From JBBRCE01 sp038205115 (GTDB lineage Bacteria; Planctomycetota; Planctomycetia; Pirellulales; JBBRCE01): a stretch of 64,000 nucleotides of DNA. The position numbers and the translations under genes were made by a program. The notes under the pieces were generated by a model. It saw nothing but the letters and a program-made list of their open reading frames with translations, did not search any database and was not told the origin of the DNA. Shown piece after piece: positions 1 through 8,276 of the stretch. The stretch is taken from assembly GCA_038205115.1 (NCBI GenBank), contig JBBRCE010000001.1, positions 261,939-325,938 of the forward strand, read 5' to 3'. Numbering within the stretch: position 1 is the stretch's first letter; each line of letters begins with the position of its first letter.

Positions 1-108
1 GACTTCGCCGAACGACCAGCTCCGAATATCGTGCGGTCGGGCCAAGCTGATCTTGACCGATGCGTAGTCGTTAATCCGATCGTAGGACGTTTCGCTAATG
101 GTGCTCAT
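1..108 (-). CDS. rpoC: RNA polymerase beta' subunit, N-terminal fragment (cut by window edge)
   Basis: Only the first 36 codons are inside the window. The translation begins MSTISETSYDRINDY and continues into VKISLARPHDIRSWSFGEV, the hallmark start of bacterial beta' subunits (consensus SLASPEDIRSWSFGEV). The ATG is preceded at about 10 nt by an AGGAAG Shine-Dalgarno on the minus strand (about 114-119). The subunit forms the catalytic core of RNA polymerase with RpoB. Normally rpoC follows rpoB directly; here about 840 bp holding a toxin-antitoxin pair separates them. Confidence 0.95.
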   Translation of the reverse strand, partial: MSTISETSYDRINDYASVKISLARPHDIRSWSFGEV

Positions 109-290
109 GTTAATACTTCCTTTTTTGTTTTAGCCGCCATGGTTAATGGCCAACAGTCGCAGCGCAACGGCTCAATTTTGCGTCTCGCCCTATCGAAGTT
201 GAAAAGGCTTCAATCGACCTCGCCGAAAACATCTGCTGAAATTTCCTTGGGTCGACTCTCGATTCTCGTGCAGACTAAAGCCGGCGATTA

Positions 291-671
291 TCAAGGCATC
301 TCACCACCGATCGGCAATTTTCTTACTCGGATTCGCCCGGGGTCAAAAACGACTACGGCGCCGAGGTCTAACTCTTTCTCAATTTGCCGGAGATTGGCCA
401 TCAAGGAATCGAACTGCTTTTGCGGATGATGGGACACTTCTCGACGAAACAGAATCACCGAAGGCTTTGATGAAGCTCGCAAGGCCAAGATTGTCCCAAA
501 ATCGGTATCCGCGGAAATCACAACCCGGTCCTCACTCACCGCCCTCTCAAAAATCTCTACGTCGTCCGCGGATTGCATCCCGTAATCTCGCACATGAACC
601 GCATCGTGCCCCGCTTGACGCAAACTCTCAGCGATTTTTGGCGATAAGGCATTGTCAACAAGGAATTTCAC
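291..671 (-). CDS. DUF5615 PIN-like toxin of a type II toxin-antitoxin pair
   Basis: A 126-aa protein starting MKFLVDNALSPKIAESL, with the acidic positions of the DUF5615 (PIN-like, Mut7-C related) family: Asp6 in FLVDNALS, Asp in HVRDYG, and the SADTDFG motif near residue 54. PIN-like proteins are usually metal-dependent RNases; cleavage of RNA by this one is inferred. The GTG start overlaps the stop of the upstream DUF433 gene by four bases (GTGA), the usual coupling of this antitoxin-toxin arrangement. The pair lies between rpoB and rpoC in the same orientation and may be read through by the rpoBC transcript. Confidence 0.87.
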   Translation of the reverse strand: MKFLVDNALSPKIAESLRQAGHDAVHVRDYGMQSADDVEIFERAVSEDRVVISADTDFGTILALRASSKPSVILFRREVSHHPQKQFDSLMANLRQIEKELDLGAVVVFDPGRIRVRKLPIGGEMP

Positions 672-898
672 GTCCGCACCAGCAGCGGCAATTCATGTTC
701 GCGAACCGCCTCCGCCGCGTACAACAAGCACTCTCGAACATCAACGTCCTGCAAATCGGGAAAGTCCGTCACAATTTCCGCAACGGACATGCCCTCGGCA
801 ACCATCGCCACAACGGTCGCTACGGGAATTCGTAATCCCCGCACGCAAGGCACGCCGTCCATTTGACTCGCCTGCACGGTAATTCGTTGGTAAGGCAT
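668..898 (-). CDS. DUF433 antitoxin
   Basis: A 76-aa protein from the ATG at 898, starting MPYQRITVQASQMDGVPCVRG and containing the DUF433 signature GxPCVRGLRIPVATVVAMVAEG followed by a winged-helix-like C-terminal half (residues about 30-70). DUF433 proteins are the usual DNA-binding antitoxin partners of DUF5615 toxins. A longer reading frame starts at a TTG at 940, but the family begins near YxRI, so the internal ATG is preferred. It starts about 50 bp after the rpoB stop and its own stop overlaps the toxin start, so the two form one translational unit. Confidence 0.87.
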   Translation of the reverse strand: MPYQRITVQASQMDGVPCVRGLRIPVATVVAMVAEGMSVAEIVTDFPDLQDVDVRECLLYAAEAVREHELPLLVRT

Positions 899-948
899 AC
901 GTTGACTGCCCCTAATTGCCTCTTGTCCACTGGGAGACAACCCACCAG

Positions 949-3900
949 TTACACTCTTCGTTTTTCCAATTGCATGTTCAGGCCCAGACCGCGGATTTCG
1001 TTGGTCAACACGTCAAAGCTGGCAGGCGTGCCGGCTTCCAGCGTGTTTTCGCCCTTGACCATCGACTCGTAAATCTTGGTGCGGCCTTCCACATCGTCGC
1101 TCTTGACGGTCAGCAATTCCTGCAGGATGTAAGCGGCACCGTAAGCTTCCAGCGCCCAAACTTCCATTTCTCCGAACCGCTGTCCACCGAAGCGCGCCTT
1201 GCCACCCAGCGGTTGCTGCGTGATGAGCGAGTATGGACCAGTCGACCGCGCGTGAACTTTGTCGTCCACCAAGTGATGCAGTTTGAGCATGTAGATGTAG
1301 CCGACCGTGGTCTCTTGCTCCATCTTGTCGCCCGTCCGACCGTCGTAAAGCTGCGCCTTGCCATGCCGCGGCAGACCGGCTTCCACCAGGCATTCGCGAA
1401 TGATTTCTTCGGTGGCGCCATCGAACACCGGCGTCAACGCCTGAAAGCCCAGCAGCGCGCCAGCCCAACCCAAGTGCGTTTCCAAAATCTGGCCGACGTT
1501 CATACGACTCGGCACGCCCAACGGATTAAGCAGAATCTGCAGTGACGTGCCGTCCGCCAAGAACGGCATGTCTTCGCGTGGCAGCACCTTGGCAATCACG
1601 CCTTTGTTACCGTGGCGTCCGGCCATTTTGTCGCCCACGGAAATCACCCGCTTGGCCGACACATACACCTTAACCATTTGCAATACGCCGCTGCGCAGTT
1701 CATCGCCGCGCTTCATCGAGTTCAACACCCGATCGCGATCATCAATGGCCACTTCCACCGCTGGCCACAAGGTTTTGTAGGCCTTGTCCACATCGGCCTT
1801 GCGCTGTGGGCTGCGGATATCGATGGTGTCCAGCTTGAATTGCAGCGCCCGCTCGGCCACGAACTTGTGTTCTTGATCGCGAACCAGCGGAGTGCCGTCT
1901 TCATCGGTGAGCATGCGGCCCAGGATGGTTTCCATCTCGGCCACCATGGCACCAAAGGACTCGGCGATTTTGGAGTTGCCGGTGCTCTCGGCTTCTTTGA
2001 GTTCTTTTTCGAACTTCTTGCGTTCGTCTTCAGTCAAACTCATCCGACGCGAAAACTTTTGCGTATCGATGACAATGCCTTCCACGCCCGAGGGCACTTC
2101 CAGCGAGTCGTTTTTCACGTCTTCGCCGGCCCGGCCAAAGATAGCGTGCAGCAGTTTTTCTTCCGGCGTAAGCTCGGTCTTGGATTTTGGCGACACTTTG
2201 CCGACTAGAATATCGCCCGGTCGCACGAAGGTGCCGATCCGCACGATGCCGTTTTCGTCCAGGTTCCGCAACGCTTTTTCACTGACGTTGGGAATATCGC
2301 GAGTGAACTCTTCGCGGCCCAATTTGGTTTCGCGAATTTCGATATCGAATTCCTCGATGTGAATCGAAGTGTAGGTATCGTTTTGCACCAAGTCTTCGCT
2401 GATGATGATGGCATCTTCGAAGTTGAAGCCGTCCCAGGCCATGAAGCCCACCAGCACATTGCGACCCAAGGCCAACTCGCCACGGAAGGTGGCCGCGCCA
2501 TCGGCGATGACCTCGCCTTTTTCGACCTTCTGGCCGACCGAGACAATGGGCTTTTGGTTTTGGCAGGTGCGCTCGTTCAAGCCGGTGAACTTGCGGAGCT
2601 TGTGCAGTTCCTTGCCGATTTCGATGCGGTCCGCGTCCACGTACGTGACGGTGCCCTTGTGCCCCGCGCGAACCAGCAGACCGGAGTTCTGCGCGACATC
2701 ACGTTCCATGCCGGTGCCCACGATGGGCGGCTCGGTCACCAACAGCGGCACGGCTTGCCGTTGCATGTTGGACCCCATCAGCGCGCGGTTGGCGTCGTCA
2801 TGTTCCAAAAATGGAATCAAACCGGCCGAAACGCCAACCATTTGGCTCGGCGCGACGTCGATGTACTGAACCTTATCGACCGGCGCCATCTCGAAGTCCG
2901 CCCGGTAACGGGCAATGATCGTATCGCCGCGAATGTGGCCTTTTTCCACCGGCGCATCGGCCGGCGCAAGATAGGCTTCCGCCTCTTGATCGGCGCGCAA
3001 CCAGACGACTTCGTCCAGCAGCTTACCTTTATGGACTTTACGATACGGCGTGACCAAAAAGCCGTATTCGTCTACGCCCGAGTAAATGCCCAGGCTGGAG
3101 ATCAAACCGATGTTCGTACCTTCCGGCGTTTCGATTGGGCAGATTCGGCCGTAGTGCGAAATATGCACGTCGCGAACTTCGAAGCCAGCGCGCTTACGAT
3201 TCAAACCACCAGGTCCGAGCGCCGATAGCCGACGCTCGTGTGTCAACATCGAGAGCGGGTTGGTTTGGTCAACCACCTGCGAGAGCTCGCCGCGGCCAAA
3301 GAAGTATTCGATGGCAGCCGAAATGCTCTTAGGATTAATCAAACTACGGGGCGTCATGTCCTCAAGGTCTTTGAGGCTCATTCGCTCTTGCACTGTGCGG
3401 CGAAGCTTCAAAAAGCCTTTGCGCAGTTCGTCGCAAGCCAACTCGTCAATGGTTCGCAGACGGCGATTGCCCAAGTGATCGATGTCGTCGATCTCCGCGC
3501 CCGGATCGCCTTGCGCCAACGCCAGCAGATACTTAATGGCGCTGATTAAATCTTCTGGACGCAACGTCATTTCCGTTTCCGGCACGTTGAGATTCAACTT
3601 GCGGTTAATGCGGAAGCGGCCGACGCGTCCCAAACGATAGCGATTGGTGTCGTAAAATTTCTCGTGGAACAGCGCGCGAGCTTTTTCCAATTGCGGCGGA
3701 TTGCCCGGCCGCAATCGCTGATAAATCTTCAGCAGTGCTTCTTCGTGGCTGTGGCTGTTGTCTTCCGCTAGGCTGTTGAAAATCAGCGGCAGCTTGACGT
3801 CCGCCATGACCTCAACCGCGTGCAGGCCAGAGGTGCAGATCAGTTCAGCAATGTTTTTAGTGATCTTGTGACCGGCCTCAAGAATGATCTCGCCGGCCTT

Positions 3901-4659
3901 GTCGCTGTTGGACGGATAAACCACGTCTTCAACGGCGATTTTGTTTTCGATCTTGGCGACGCTACGTCCATCGACCACCTTTTCTTTAGTGGTTTCATAG
4001 AACACGCGCATCAATTCCGAATCGTTGCCGTACTTGGGGTCCATGGCCCGCAAGAGCGTCATCGCCGAAAATTTACCGCTTTGGTCGATGCGGACCGTGA
4101 GCGTATCTTTTTTGCTGATATTCAGCTCAATCCAGCTACCGCGCTCGGGAATGATGCGGCAATTATGCAGCTTCTTTTCCGTGGTTTCCGTATCGGCCAC
4201 GAAGTCCACGCCAGGGCTGCGATGCAACTGGCTGACCACCACGCGCTCGGCGCCATTGATGATGAACTCGCCACCGCCGAGCATGATGGGCATGTCGCCG
4301 AGGTAGACTTCTTCTTCCACCGGTTCTTCTTTGGTGAGCCGCAGCCACACGCGAAACGGCCGACCGTAGGTCAAGCGCAATTGGCGGCATTCGTGCGGTT
4401 CGTAACGCGGCTTGCCGAGCTCGTAGCGCACGTATTCCAAGCGGAGCGTCTTGTCGTAGCTTTCGATCGGGAAAATTTCCCGCAGCACGCCTTCAATGCC
4501 TTGATCTTTGCGCTTGGCGGAGGCCAAGTCGTACTGCAAAAACGCTTCGTAGCTGCGGGTTTGGATCTGAGTCAGATCGGGAATGGGATGGTGGTCGCGA
4601 AGGCTGCCAAAACGGCGGACTTCCCGCGGACGCAGACGTCGTTCTGCCGAGGTCGCCAT
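949..4659 (-). CDS. rpoB: DNA-directed RNA polymerase subunit beta
   Basis: A full-length beta subunit of 1236 aa from the ATG at 4659, which sits 9 nt after a perfect AAGGAG; a TTG two codons earlier is a less likely start. Recognisable segments in order are the N-terminal RSYEAFLQYD, the fork and rifampicin region SQVVDQTNPLSMLTHERRLS with GPGGLNRKRAGFEVRDVH, the ISPIETPEGTN-type motif (here ICPIETPEGTNIGLI), GYNFEDAII-type GFNFEDAIIISE, KMAGRHGNKGVIAKVLP, and the C-terminal GGKARFGGQRFGEMEVWALEA. The sequence after the Asp-Gln-Thr stretch reads as the rifampicin-sensitive type by inspection. It lies downstream of rplL after a 779-bp gap and upstream of the toxin-antitoxin pair and rpoC. 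Confidence 0.98.
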   Translation of the reverse strand: MATSAERRLRPREVRRFGSLRDHHPIPDLTQIQTRSYEAFLQYDLASAKRKDQGIEGVLREIFPIESYDKTLRLEYVRYELGKPRYEPHECRQLRLTYGRPFRVWLRLTKEEPVEEEVYLGDMPIMLGGGEFIINGAERVVVSQLHRSPGVDFVADTETTEKKLHNCRIIPERGSWIELNISKKDTLTVRIDQSGKFSAMTLLRAMDPKYGNDSELMRVFYETTKEKVVDGRSVAKIENKIAVEDVVYPSNSDKAGEIILEAGHKITKNIAELICTSGLHAVEVMADVKLPLIFNSLAEDNSHSHEEALLKIYQRLRPGNPPQLEKARALFHEKFYDTNRYRLGRVGRFRINRKLNLNVPETEMTLRPEDLISAIKYLLALAQGDPGAEIDDIDHLGNRRLRTIDELACDELRKGFLKLRRTVQERMSLKDLEDMTPRSLINPKSISAAIEYFFGRGELSQVVDQTNPLSMLTHERRLSALGPGGLNRKRAGFEVRDVHISHYGRICPIETPEGTNIGLISSLGIYSGVDEYGFLVTPYRKVHKGKLLDEVVWLRADQEAEAYLAPADAPVEKGHIRGDTIIARYRADFEMAPVDKVQYIDVAPSQMVGVSAGLIPFLEHDDANRALMGSNMQRQAVPLLVTEPPIVGTGMERDVAQNSGLLVRAGHKGTVTYVDADRIEIGKELHKLRKFTGLNERTCQNQKPIVSVGQKVEKGEVIADGAATFRGELALGRNVLVGFMAWDGFNFEDAIIISEDLVQNDTYTSIHIEEFDIEIRETKLGREEFTRDIPNVSEKALRNLDENGIVRIGTFVRPGDILVGKVSPKSKTELTPEEKLLHAIFGRAGEDVKNDSLEVPSGVEGIVIDTQKFSRRMSLTEDERKKFEKELKEAESTGNSKIAESFGAMVAEMETILGRMLTDEDGTPLVRDQEHKFVAERALQFKLDTIDIRSPQRKADVDKAYKTLWPAVEVAIDDRDRVLNSMKRGDELRSGVLQMVKVYVSAKRVISVGDKMAGRHGNKGVIAKVLPREDMPFLADGTSLQILLNPLGVPSRMNVGQILETHLGWAGALLGFQALTPVFDGATEEIIRECLVEAGLPRHGKAQLYDGRTGDKMEQETTVGYIYMLKLHHLVDDKVHARSTGPYSLITQQPLGGKARFGGQRFGEMEVWALEAYGAAYILQELLTVKSDDVEGRTKIYESMVKGENTLEAGTPASFDVLTNEIRGLGLNMQLEKRRV

Positions 4660-5438
4660 ATGCAAATGCTCCTTAGGTCGCGCGAAACGAATCGAACCGC
4701 GCGCAGAAACTCATCGCCAAGGCGTTGCGAGACGGGATCGCAACACAACTGGGAATTTCGCGCAGAAAAGTGGTTCGATCAGTCAATGGAATCACGAAAA
4801 GATGAACGCAAGCGAGTGGCCGCCCGCAAACGAGCGATGCCGACTCGGCAATAACGTCCCCAGCAAAACGGCCCAGGGCGATATTGCATCCAGCGGTGTT
4901 GCACCGAAACCACGTCGCGTTGACATTTCGCGCACAGTGAAGGCTTCGACTTGCATACCACTCCAGAATCTCGCTCCAGCGAGCATCGGCTACCAGTCGC
5001 TTGCGAACAACATTCGCACTGCGGACGGTTGCCGTGATGAGCAGCCCAACGATTACGAGAACCTCCGCCGCTGCGCGCGGACATCAACCGCGCAGTCGGC
5101 TCGCAACCGGACGAACTACCTGAGGATGGTAACAAATAATTGACGGACGCTAGCTGACTGACCAAAACTGTTCGGTTGCCATGCACTGTCGAATTGACCT
5201 GCGGGGCCGAAAAGCTTTTCGGGTCAAAAACGCTGTCTCAAAACCCACTTGCACAACTGCCAAAAACGCGCGCAATTGCGATACGGATAACGTTGACAAC
5301 GCGAACCGGCCGAGCGACCACTTTCGGCATTCATCCGAAGCAATCGACGGCCAGCGACGCGACTGGAAACCCATCAGGCCGCCGATGGCAACGATTGGTT
5401 GCCCGGCGGACGACGGAATTTCGGAGTCCGAATGATCG
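4660..5438. other. Long rplL-rpoB intergenic region
   Basis: This 779-bp stretch holds no open frame that looks like a protein; the frames at 4779-5186 (minus) and 4583-5143 (plus) have no recognisable motif. It contains the 16-bp perfect palindrome CCGAAAAGCTTTTCGG at 5207-5222, flanked by TTGACC (5194-5199) and GGTCAA (5222-5227). A weak minus-strand promoter candidate is TTGGTC (5160-5165) and AATTAT (5136-5141) with an 18-bp spacer. In many bacteria this junction carries an attenuator or RNase processing site, which may be what the hairpin is. Confidence 0.5.
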
Positions 5439-5858
5439 TTACTTGACCACCACCTTGGCGCCAGCATCTTCCAGCTCTTTCTTGAGCTTTTCGGCGTCTT
5501 CCTTGGACACGGCTTCTTTGACCTTGCCCGGAGTCTTTTCGACCAAATCCTTGGCTTCCTTCAAGCCCAGGCTGGTGGCCGAACGGACGACCTTGATGAT
5601 GCCGATCTTCTTGTCGGCAGCATAGCTTTCGATAATGACATCGAATTCAGTCTTGGCTTCCGGAGCAGCCGCGGCAGCGCCGCCAGCGGCAGGGCCGGCC
5701 ATCATCACCGCGCCGCCTGCGGCGGGCTTGATGCCGTGCACGTTTTCCAAATAGTCGCTCAATTCCTTGGCCTCTTTCAAGGTCAACGTCATGATCTTGT
5801 CGCCCAACTCTTTAGCGTGGGCAGAGAATTCCTTCGTCGAAGCTTCAGCAGTCGCCAT
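5439..5858 (-). CDS. rplL: 50S ribosomal protein L7/L12 (bL12)
   Basis: A 139-aa protein with the three parts of bL12: the N-terminal dimerisation helix region (residues about 14-45, LTLKEAKELSDYLE), an Ala/Gly-rich hinge (about 46-66, PAAGGAAAAAP) and the factor-binding C-terminal domain (about 68-139) with KIGIIKVVRSATSLGLKEAK and DLVEKTPGKVKEAV. It forms the multimeric ribosomal stalk with L10 and recruits translational GTPases. A purine-rich AAAGGACAAGGA lies just before the ATG. It follows rplJ after 336 bp. Confidence 0.98.
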   Translation of the reverse strand: MATAEASTKEFSAHAKELGDKIMTLTLKEAKELSDYLENVHGIKPAAGGAVMMAGPAAGGAAAAAPEAKTEFDVIIESYAADKKIGIIKVVRSATSLGLKEAKDLVEKTPGKVKEAVSKEDAEKLKKELEDAGAKVVVK

Positions 5859-6194
5859 GTCTGGTCCTTGTCCTTTCTCACTTAGCGTTTTGTGACGGCC
5901 GATCCACCAGCCGCCAACGCAGAACTCATTTGGGTCGTTTGAACTTTATCCAAAAACCCGACCGCCGCCCTTAAACATCGGCTGACGCCCGAGGAAGATA
6001 ACTACGCTTTCTCGACTAATCACACATCCATTTTCAAGCTGGCCCTAACAAATACCGGCCAGCCTATCTACCGCCATAGCAAGCAGTCATTGTACGGGCA
6101 AAAGAGATTTCGCCAAGCACTAATCGTGCCGAAATATTTCTAATTGTTCACAATGCCGCATTCAGCTCAAAAAAACGCCACCATCTCCCGCAAG
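5859..6194. other. rplJ-rplL intergenic region with a hairpin
   Basis: These 336 bp contain no credible gene. One inverted repeat is visible: GCTGGCC at 6038-6044 and GGCCAGC at 6057-6063, a 7-bp perfect stem with a 12-nt loop and no U-run behind it on either strand. A regulatory or processing role is possible but not shown. Confidence 0.4.
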
Positions 6195-6818
6195 TTAAGC
6201 GGACGGAGCGTCCGCAGGTGGAGCATCAGTCGCAGGCGATTCGGCCATCGGCGGCGCATCCGGTGCTGCATCCGTCACCGCAACATCGCTGGCCGACGGG
6301 TCTTCGCCCTCGGACTTCTGCTTGATTTGGCTCGCCAAGGCACCACCCACGCTGGTCAACTGACCAACCAAAGTTGCCCCCGGAGAAAGAATTTGACCGA
6401 GCAGCAAGCTGAGCTGTTCCGACCGACTCGGCCATTTGGCGACGAGTTTGACGTCATCGGCCGCCATTTTGGCCCCGTCCATCGCGCCGCCGCGCGCTTC
6501 CAGCTTGGCGAACTCCTTGAGTTCCATAAGCCGGGCGACTTCCTTCGACAGCGAGACGATATCTTCACCGCCCCAGACCACGGCCAGCGTGCCTTTGGCA
6601 CCTTCGAACGCCGGGGCCAAAGCCGTGCCTTCGGTGGCGCGACGGGCCAGGCTGTTCTTGACCAGGGTCATCTGAATCTTCTTTTTGCGAAGTTCCTGAC
6701 GCAGTTTGCTGGTGCTCACGGCGTCCAAGCCAACGATATTGACCAGCAGTGCGTCGGTGGCACCCTGCAGCCGATTTTTCAGGTGACTGGTCACCAGGTC
6801 TTTTACGAATTTGCTCAT
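6195..6818 (-). CDS. rplJ: 50S ribosomal protein L10 (uL10)
   Basis: A 207-aa protein. The uL10 globular domain covers residues about 1-130 (SKFVKDLVTSHLKNRL, SLRKELR-like SKLRQELRKKK, LVKNSLARRA), followed by the helix that carries L12 dimers (about 135-165). L10 anchors the L7/L12 stalk to 23S rRNA. After residue about 170 there is an Ala/Pro/Asp-rich tail with repeated APPADAPS-like units that most homologues lack; it is probably disordered. The gene lies between rplA and rplL in the standard order. Confidence 0.97.
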   Translation of the reverse strand: MSKFVKDLVTSHLKNRLQGATDALLVNIVGLDAVSTSKLRQELRKKKIQMTLVKNSLARRATEGTALAPAFEGAKGTLAVVWGGEDIVSLSKEVARLMELKEFAKLEARGGAMDGAKMAADDVKLVAKWPSRSEQLSLLLGQILSPGATLVGQLTSVGGALASQIKQKSEGEDPSASDVAVTDAAPDAPPMAESPATDAPPADAPSA

Positions 6819-6914
6819 GGTGGTATCTAAATGCTTGCCGCCGGGATCATTGCGCTGCGGTCAATTCCGCTCACGTTCGTACCGGCATGAATTTCAATGT
6901 TTGAAAATGACTGT

Positions 6915-6946
6915 TTCATTGACGGGCGACTTCATTGACGGGCGAC
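6915..6946. repeat. 16-bp tandem direct repeat between rplA and rplJ
   Basis: The unit TTCATTGACGGGCGAC occurs twice head to tail, at 6915-6930 and 6931-6946, without a mismatch. It lies in the presumed rplJ leader and its second copy runs into the hairpin at 6942-6965. Confidence 0.9.
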
Positions 6947-6965
6947 CGACCTCAAGATCGGTCGC
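6942..6965 (-). promoter_or_regulatory. Hairpin in the rplA-rplJ spacer (possible L10 leader element)
   Basis: GCGACCGA at 6942-6949 and TCGGTCGC at 6958-6965 form an 8-bp perfect stem with an 8-nt loop, 10 nt beyond the rplA stop and about 120 nt before the rplJ start. There is no U-run, so it is not a standard terminator. Autogenous control of rplJL through a leader bound by the L10-L12 complex is known in other bacteria; that this element does so is inference from position only. Confidence 0.4.
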
Positions 6966-6975
6966 GCCAATCGAA

Positions 6976-7659
6976 CTAGGCCGCGACAAAAATGCCAGGG
7001 CTCATCGTCGCGCTGACCGCAATGCTTTTGATGTAATGGCCCTTCACGGTGTGCGGCTTGATGCCTTGAATGTGCTGAATGAAGGCCTGGATATTTTCCG
7101 TCAGCTTTTGTTCGTCAAAACTCAGCTTGCCAACCACGGCGTGAACAATGCCACCGGCATCGTTGCGGAATTCGACCTTACCAGCTTTGTATTCTTTGAC
7201 GGTCTTGCCCACATCAGGCGTCACGGTGCCCGCACGCGGCGAAGGCATCAATCCGCGCGGACCCAGAACCTTACCTAACGGACCGACCAAACCCATCATG
7301 TCCGGCGCGGCGATGCAGGCGTCGAAATCCGTCCAACCTTCTTTGATTCTCTTGGCGAGATCTTCCGCGCCAACTTCATCGGCGCCTGCCGCCGTAGCAG
7401 CCACGGCTTGCTCGCCCTTGGCAAACACGACCACCCGCAGCGTCTTGCCGATGCCGTGCGGCAATACAATCGAACCACGAACGATCTGATCAGCCTGCTT
7501 GGCGTCCACGCCCAACCGCATGGCGATTTCGACCGATTGGTCGAATTTGCGATTGTTGAATTGCTTGAGAATCGTCACGGCCTTGGCCACCGGTTGCGGC
7601 GCGTCTTTGCCGGGCACTTTTTCTGCTGCGGCCTTCATGCGTTTGGATAATTGCGGCAT
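6976..7659 (-). CDS. rplA: 50S ribosomal protein L1 (uL1)
   Basis: From the ATG at 7659 the product is 227 aa, the usual length for uL1; the longer frame to 7707 adds 16 residues with no homology. A purine-rich AAAAGAGAGAAAAAG precedes the chosen ATG. Family motifs are KFDQSVEIAMRLGVDAKQADQIVRGSIVLPHG, the central MMGLVGPLGKVLGPRGLMPSP and TVTPDVGKTVKEYKAGKVEFRND. L1 forms the mobile L1 stalk near the ribosomal E site and often represses its own operon. It follows rplK by 140 bp. Confidence 0.97.
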   Translation of the reverse strand: MPQLSKRMKAAAEKVPGKDAPQPVAKAVTILKQFNNRKFDQSVEIAMRLGVDAKQADQIVRGSIVLPHGIGKTLRVVVFAKGEQAVAATAAGADEVGAEDLAKRIKEGWTDFDACIAAPDMMGLVGPLGKVLGPRGLMPSPRAGTVTPDVGKTVKEYKAGKVEFRNDAGGIVHAVVGKLSFDEQKLTENIQAFIQHIQGIKPHTVKGHYIKSIAVSATMSPGIFVAA

Positions 7660-7799
7660 CTTTTTCTCTCTTTTACGCCTGGTGCAAGCTGCACCGGCGG
7701 ATGTCAACGAACGACGAATTCAATGTGCGGAAGTCTGAATGTTTAGCAACGGACGCCAGCGATTTGAGCCTTTCAGCTCAATCGACCATCGGCCGAGAT

Positions 7800-8225
7800 T
7801 TACTTTTCAACCGTCAGGCCCATGCTGCGCGCGGTGCCTTCGATCATGCGTTTAGCATGCTCGACGTCGCGGGCGTTCAAATCGGCCATTTTCAATTTGA
7901 CGATATTGGCGATCTGCTCCTGCGTAACTTTGCCAACCTTGTCTTTGTTGGGCACGCCCGAGCCCTTGGCGATGCCTACGGCTTGCTTGAGCAAAGCGGC
8001 GGCTGGCGGACTTTTTGTGACGAAATCGAAGCTACGGTCGTTGTACACGTTAACAACAACCGGAATCGGCATTCCGCCGGCCTCGCGCGTCTTTTCGTTG
8101 AATTGCATCACGAATTGACCGAGATTCACGCCGAACTTACCGAGCGAGGTGCCAACTGGCGGCGCCGGGGTCGCTTGTCCGCCGGGCACTTGAAACTTAA
8201 CGGTACCGACTAACTGCTTTGCCAT
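7800..8225 (-). CDS. rplK: 50S ribosomal protein L11 (uL11)
   Basis: A 141-aa protein of standard length. The N-terminal domain has VKFQVPGGQATPAPPVGTSLG, the site around which thiostrepton-type drugs bind with 23S rRNA, and the C-terminal RNA-binding domain has KVGKVTQEQIANIVKLKMADLNARD and ARSMGLTVE. It forms the GTPase-associated centre with L10 and L12. It lies 51 bp downstream of nusG in the universal nusG-rplK-rplA order. Confidence 0.98.
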   Translation of the reverse strand: MAKQLVGTVKFQVPGGQATPAPPVGTSLGKFGVNLGQFVMQFNEKTREAGGMPIPVVVNVYNDRSFDFVTKSPPAAALLKQAVGIAKGSGVPNKDKVGKVTQEQIANIVKLKMADLNARDVEHAKRMIEGTARSMGLTVEK

Positions 8226-8276
8226 GATTCCATCGCGAAAAAACGAGTGCTTAAAGTCTGTATCTGATTTGAGATC

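Noticed and set aside
3820..4854. 344-aa open frame antisense to rpoB
   Set aside because: It overlaps a certain essential gene, has low-complexity His/Phe-rich composition typical of an antisense shadow, and has no motif.
4779..5186. 135-aa frame in the rplL-rpoB spacer
   Set aside because: Composition is Arg/Ser/Cys-rich, no Shine-Dalgarno or domain; treated as non-coding.
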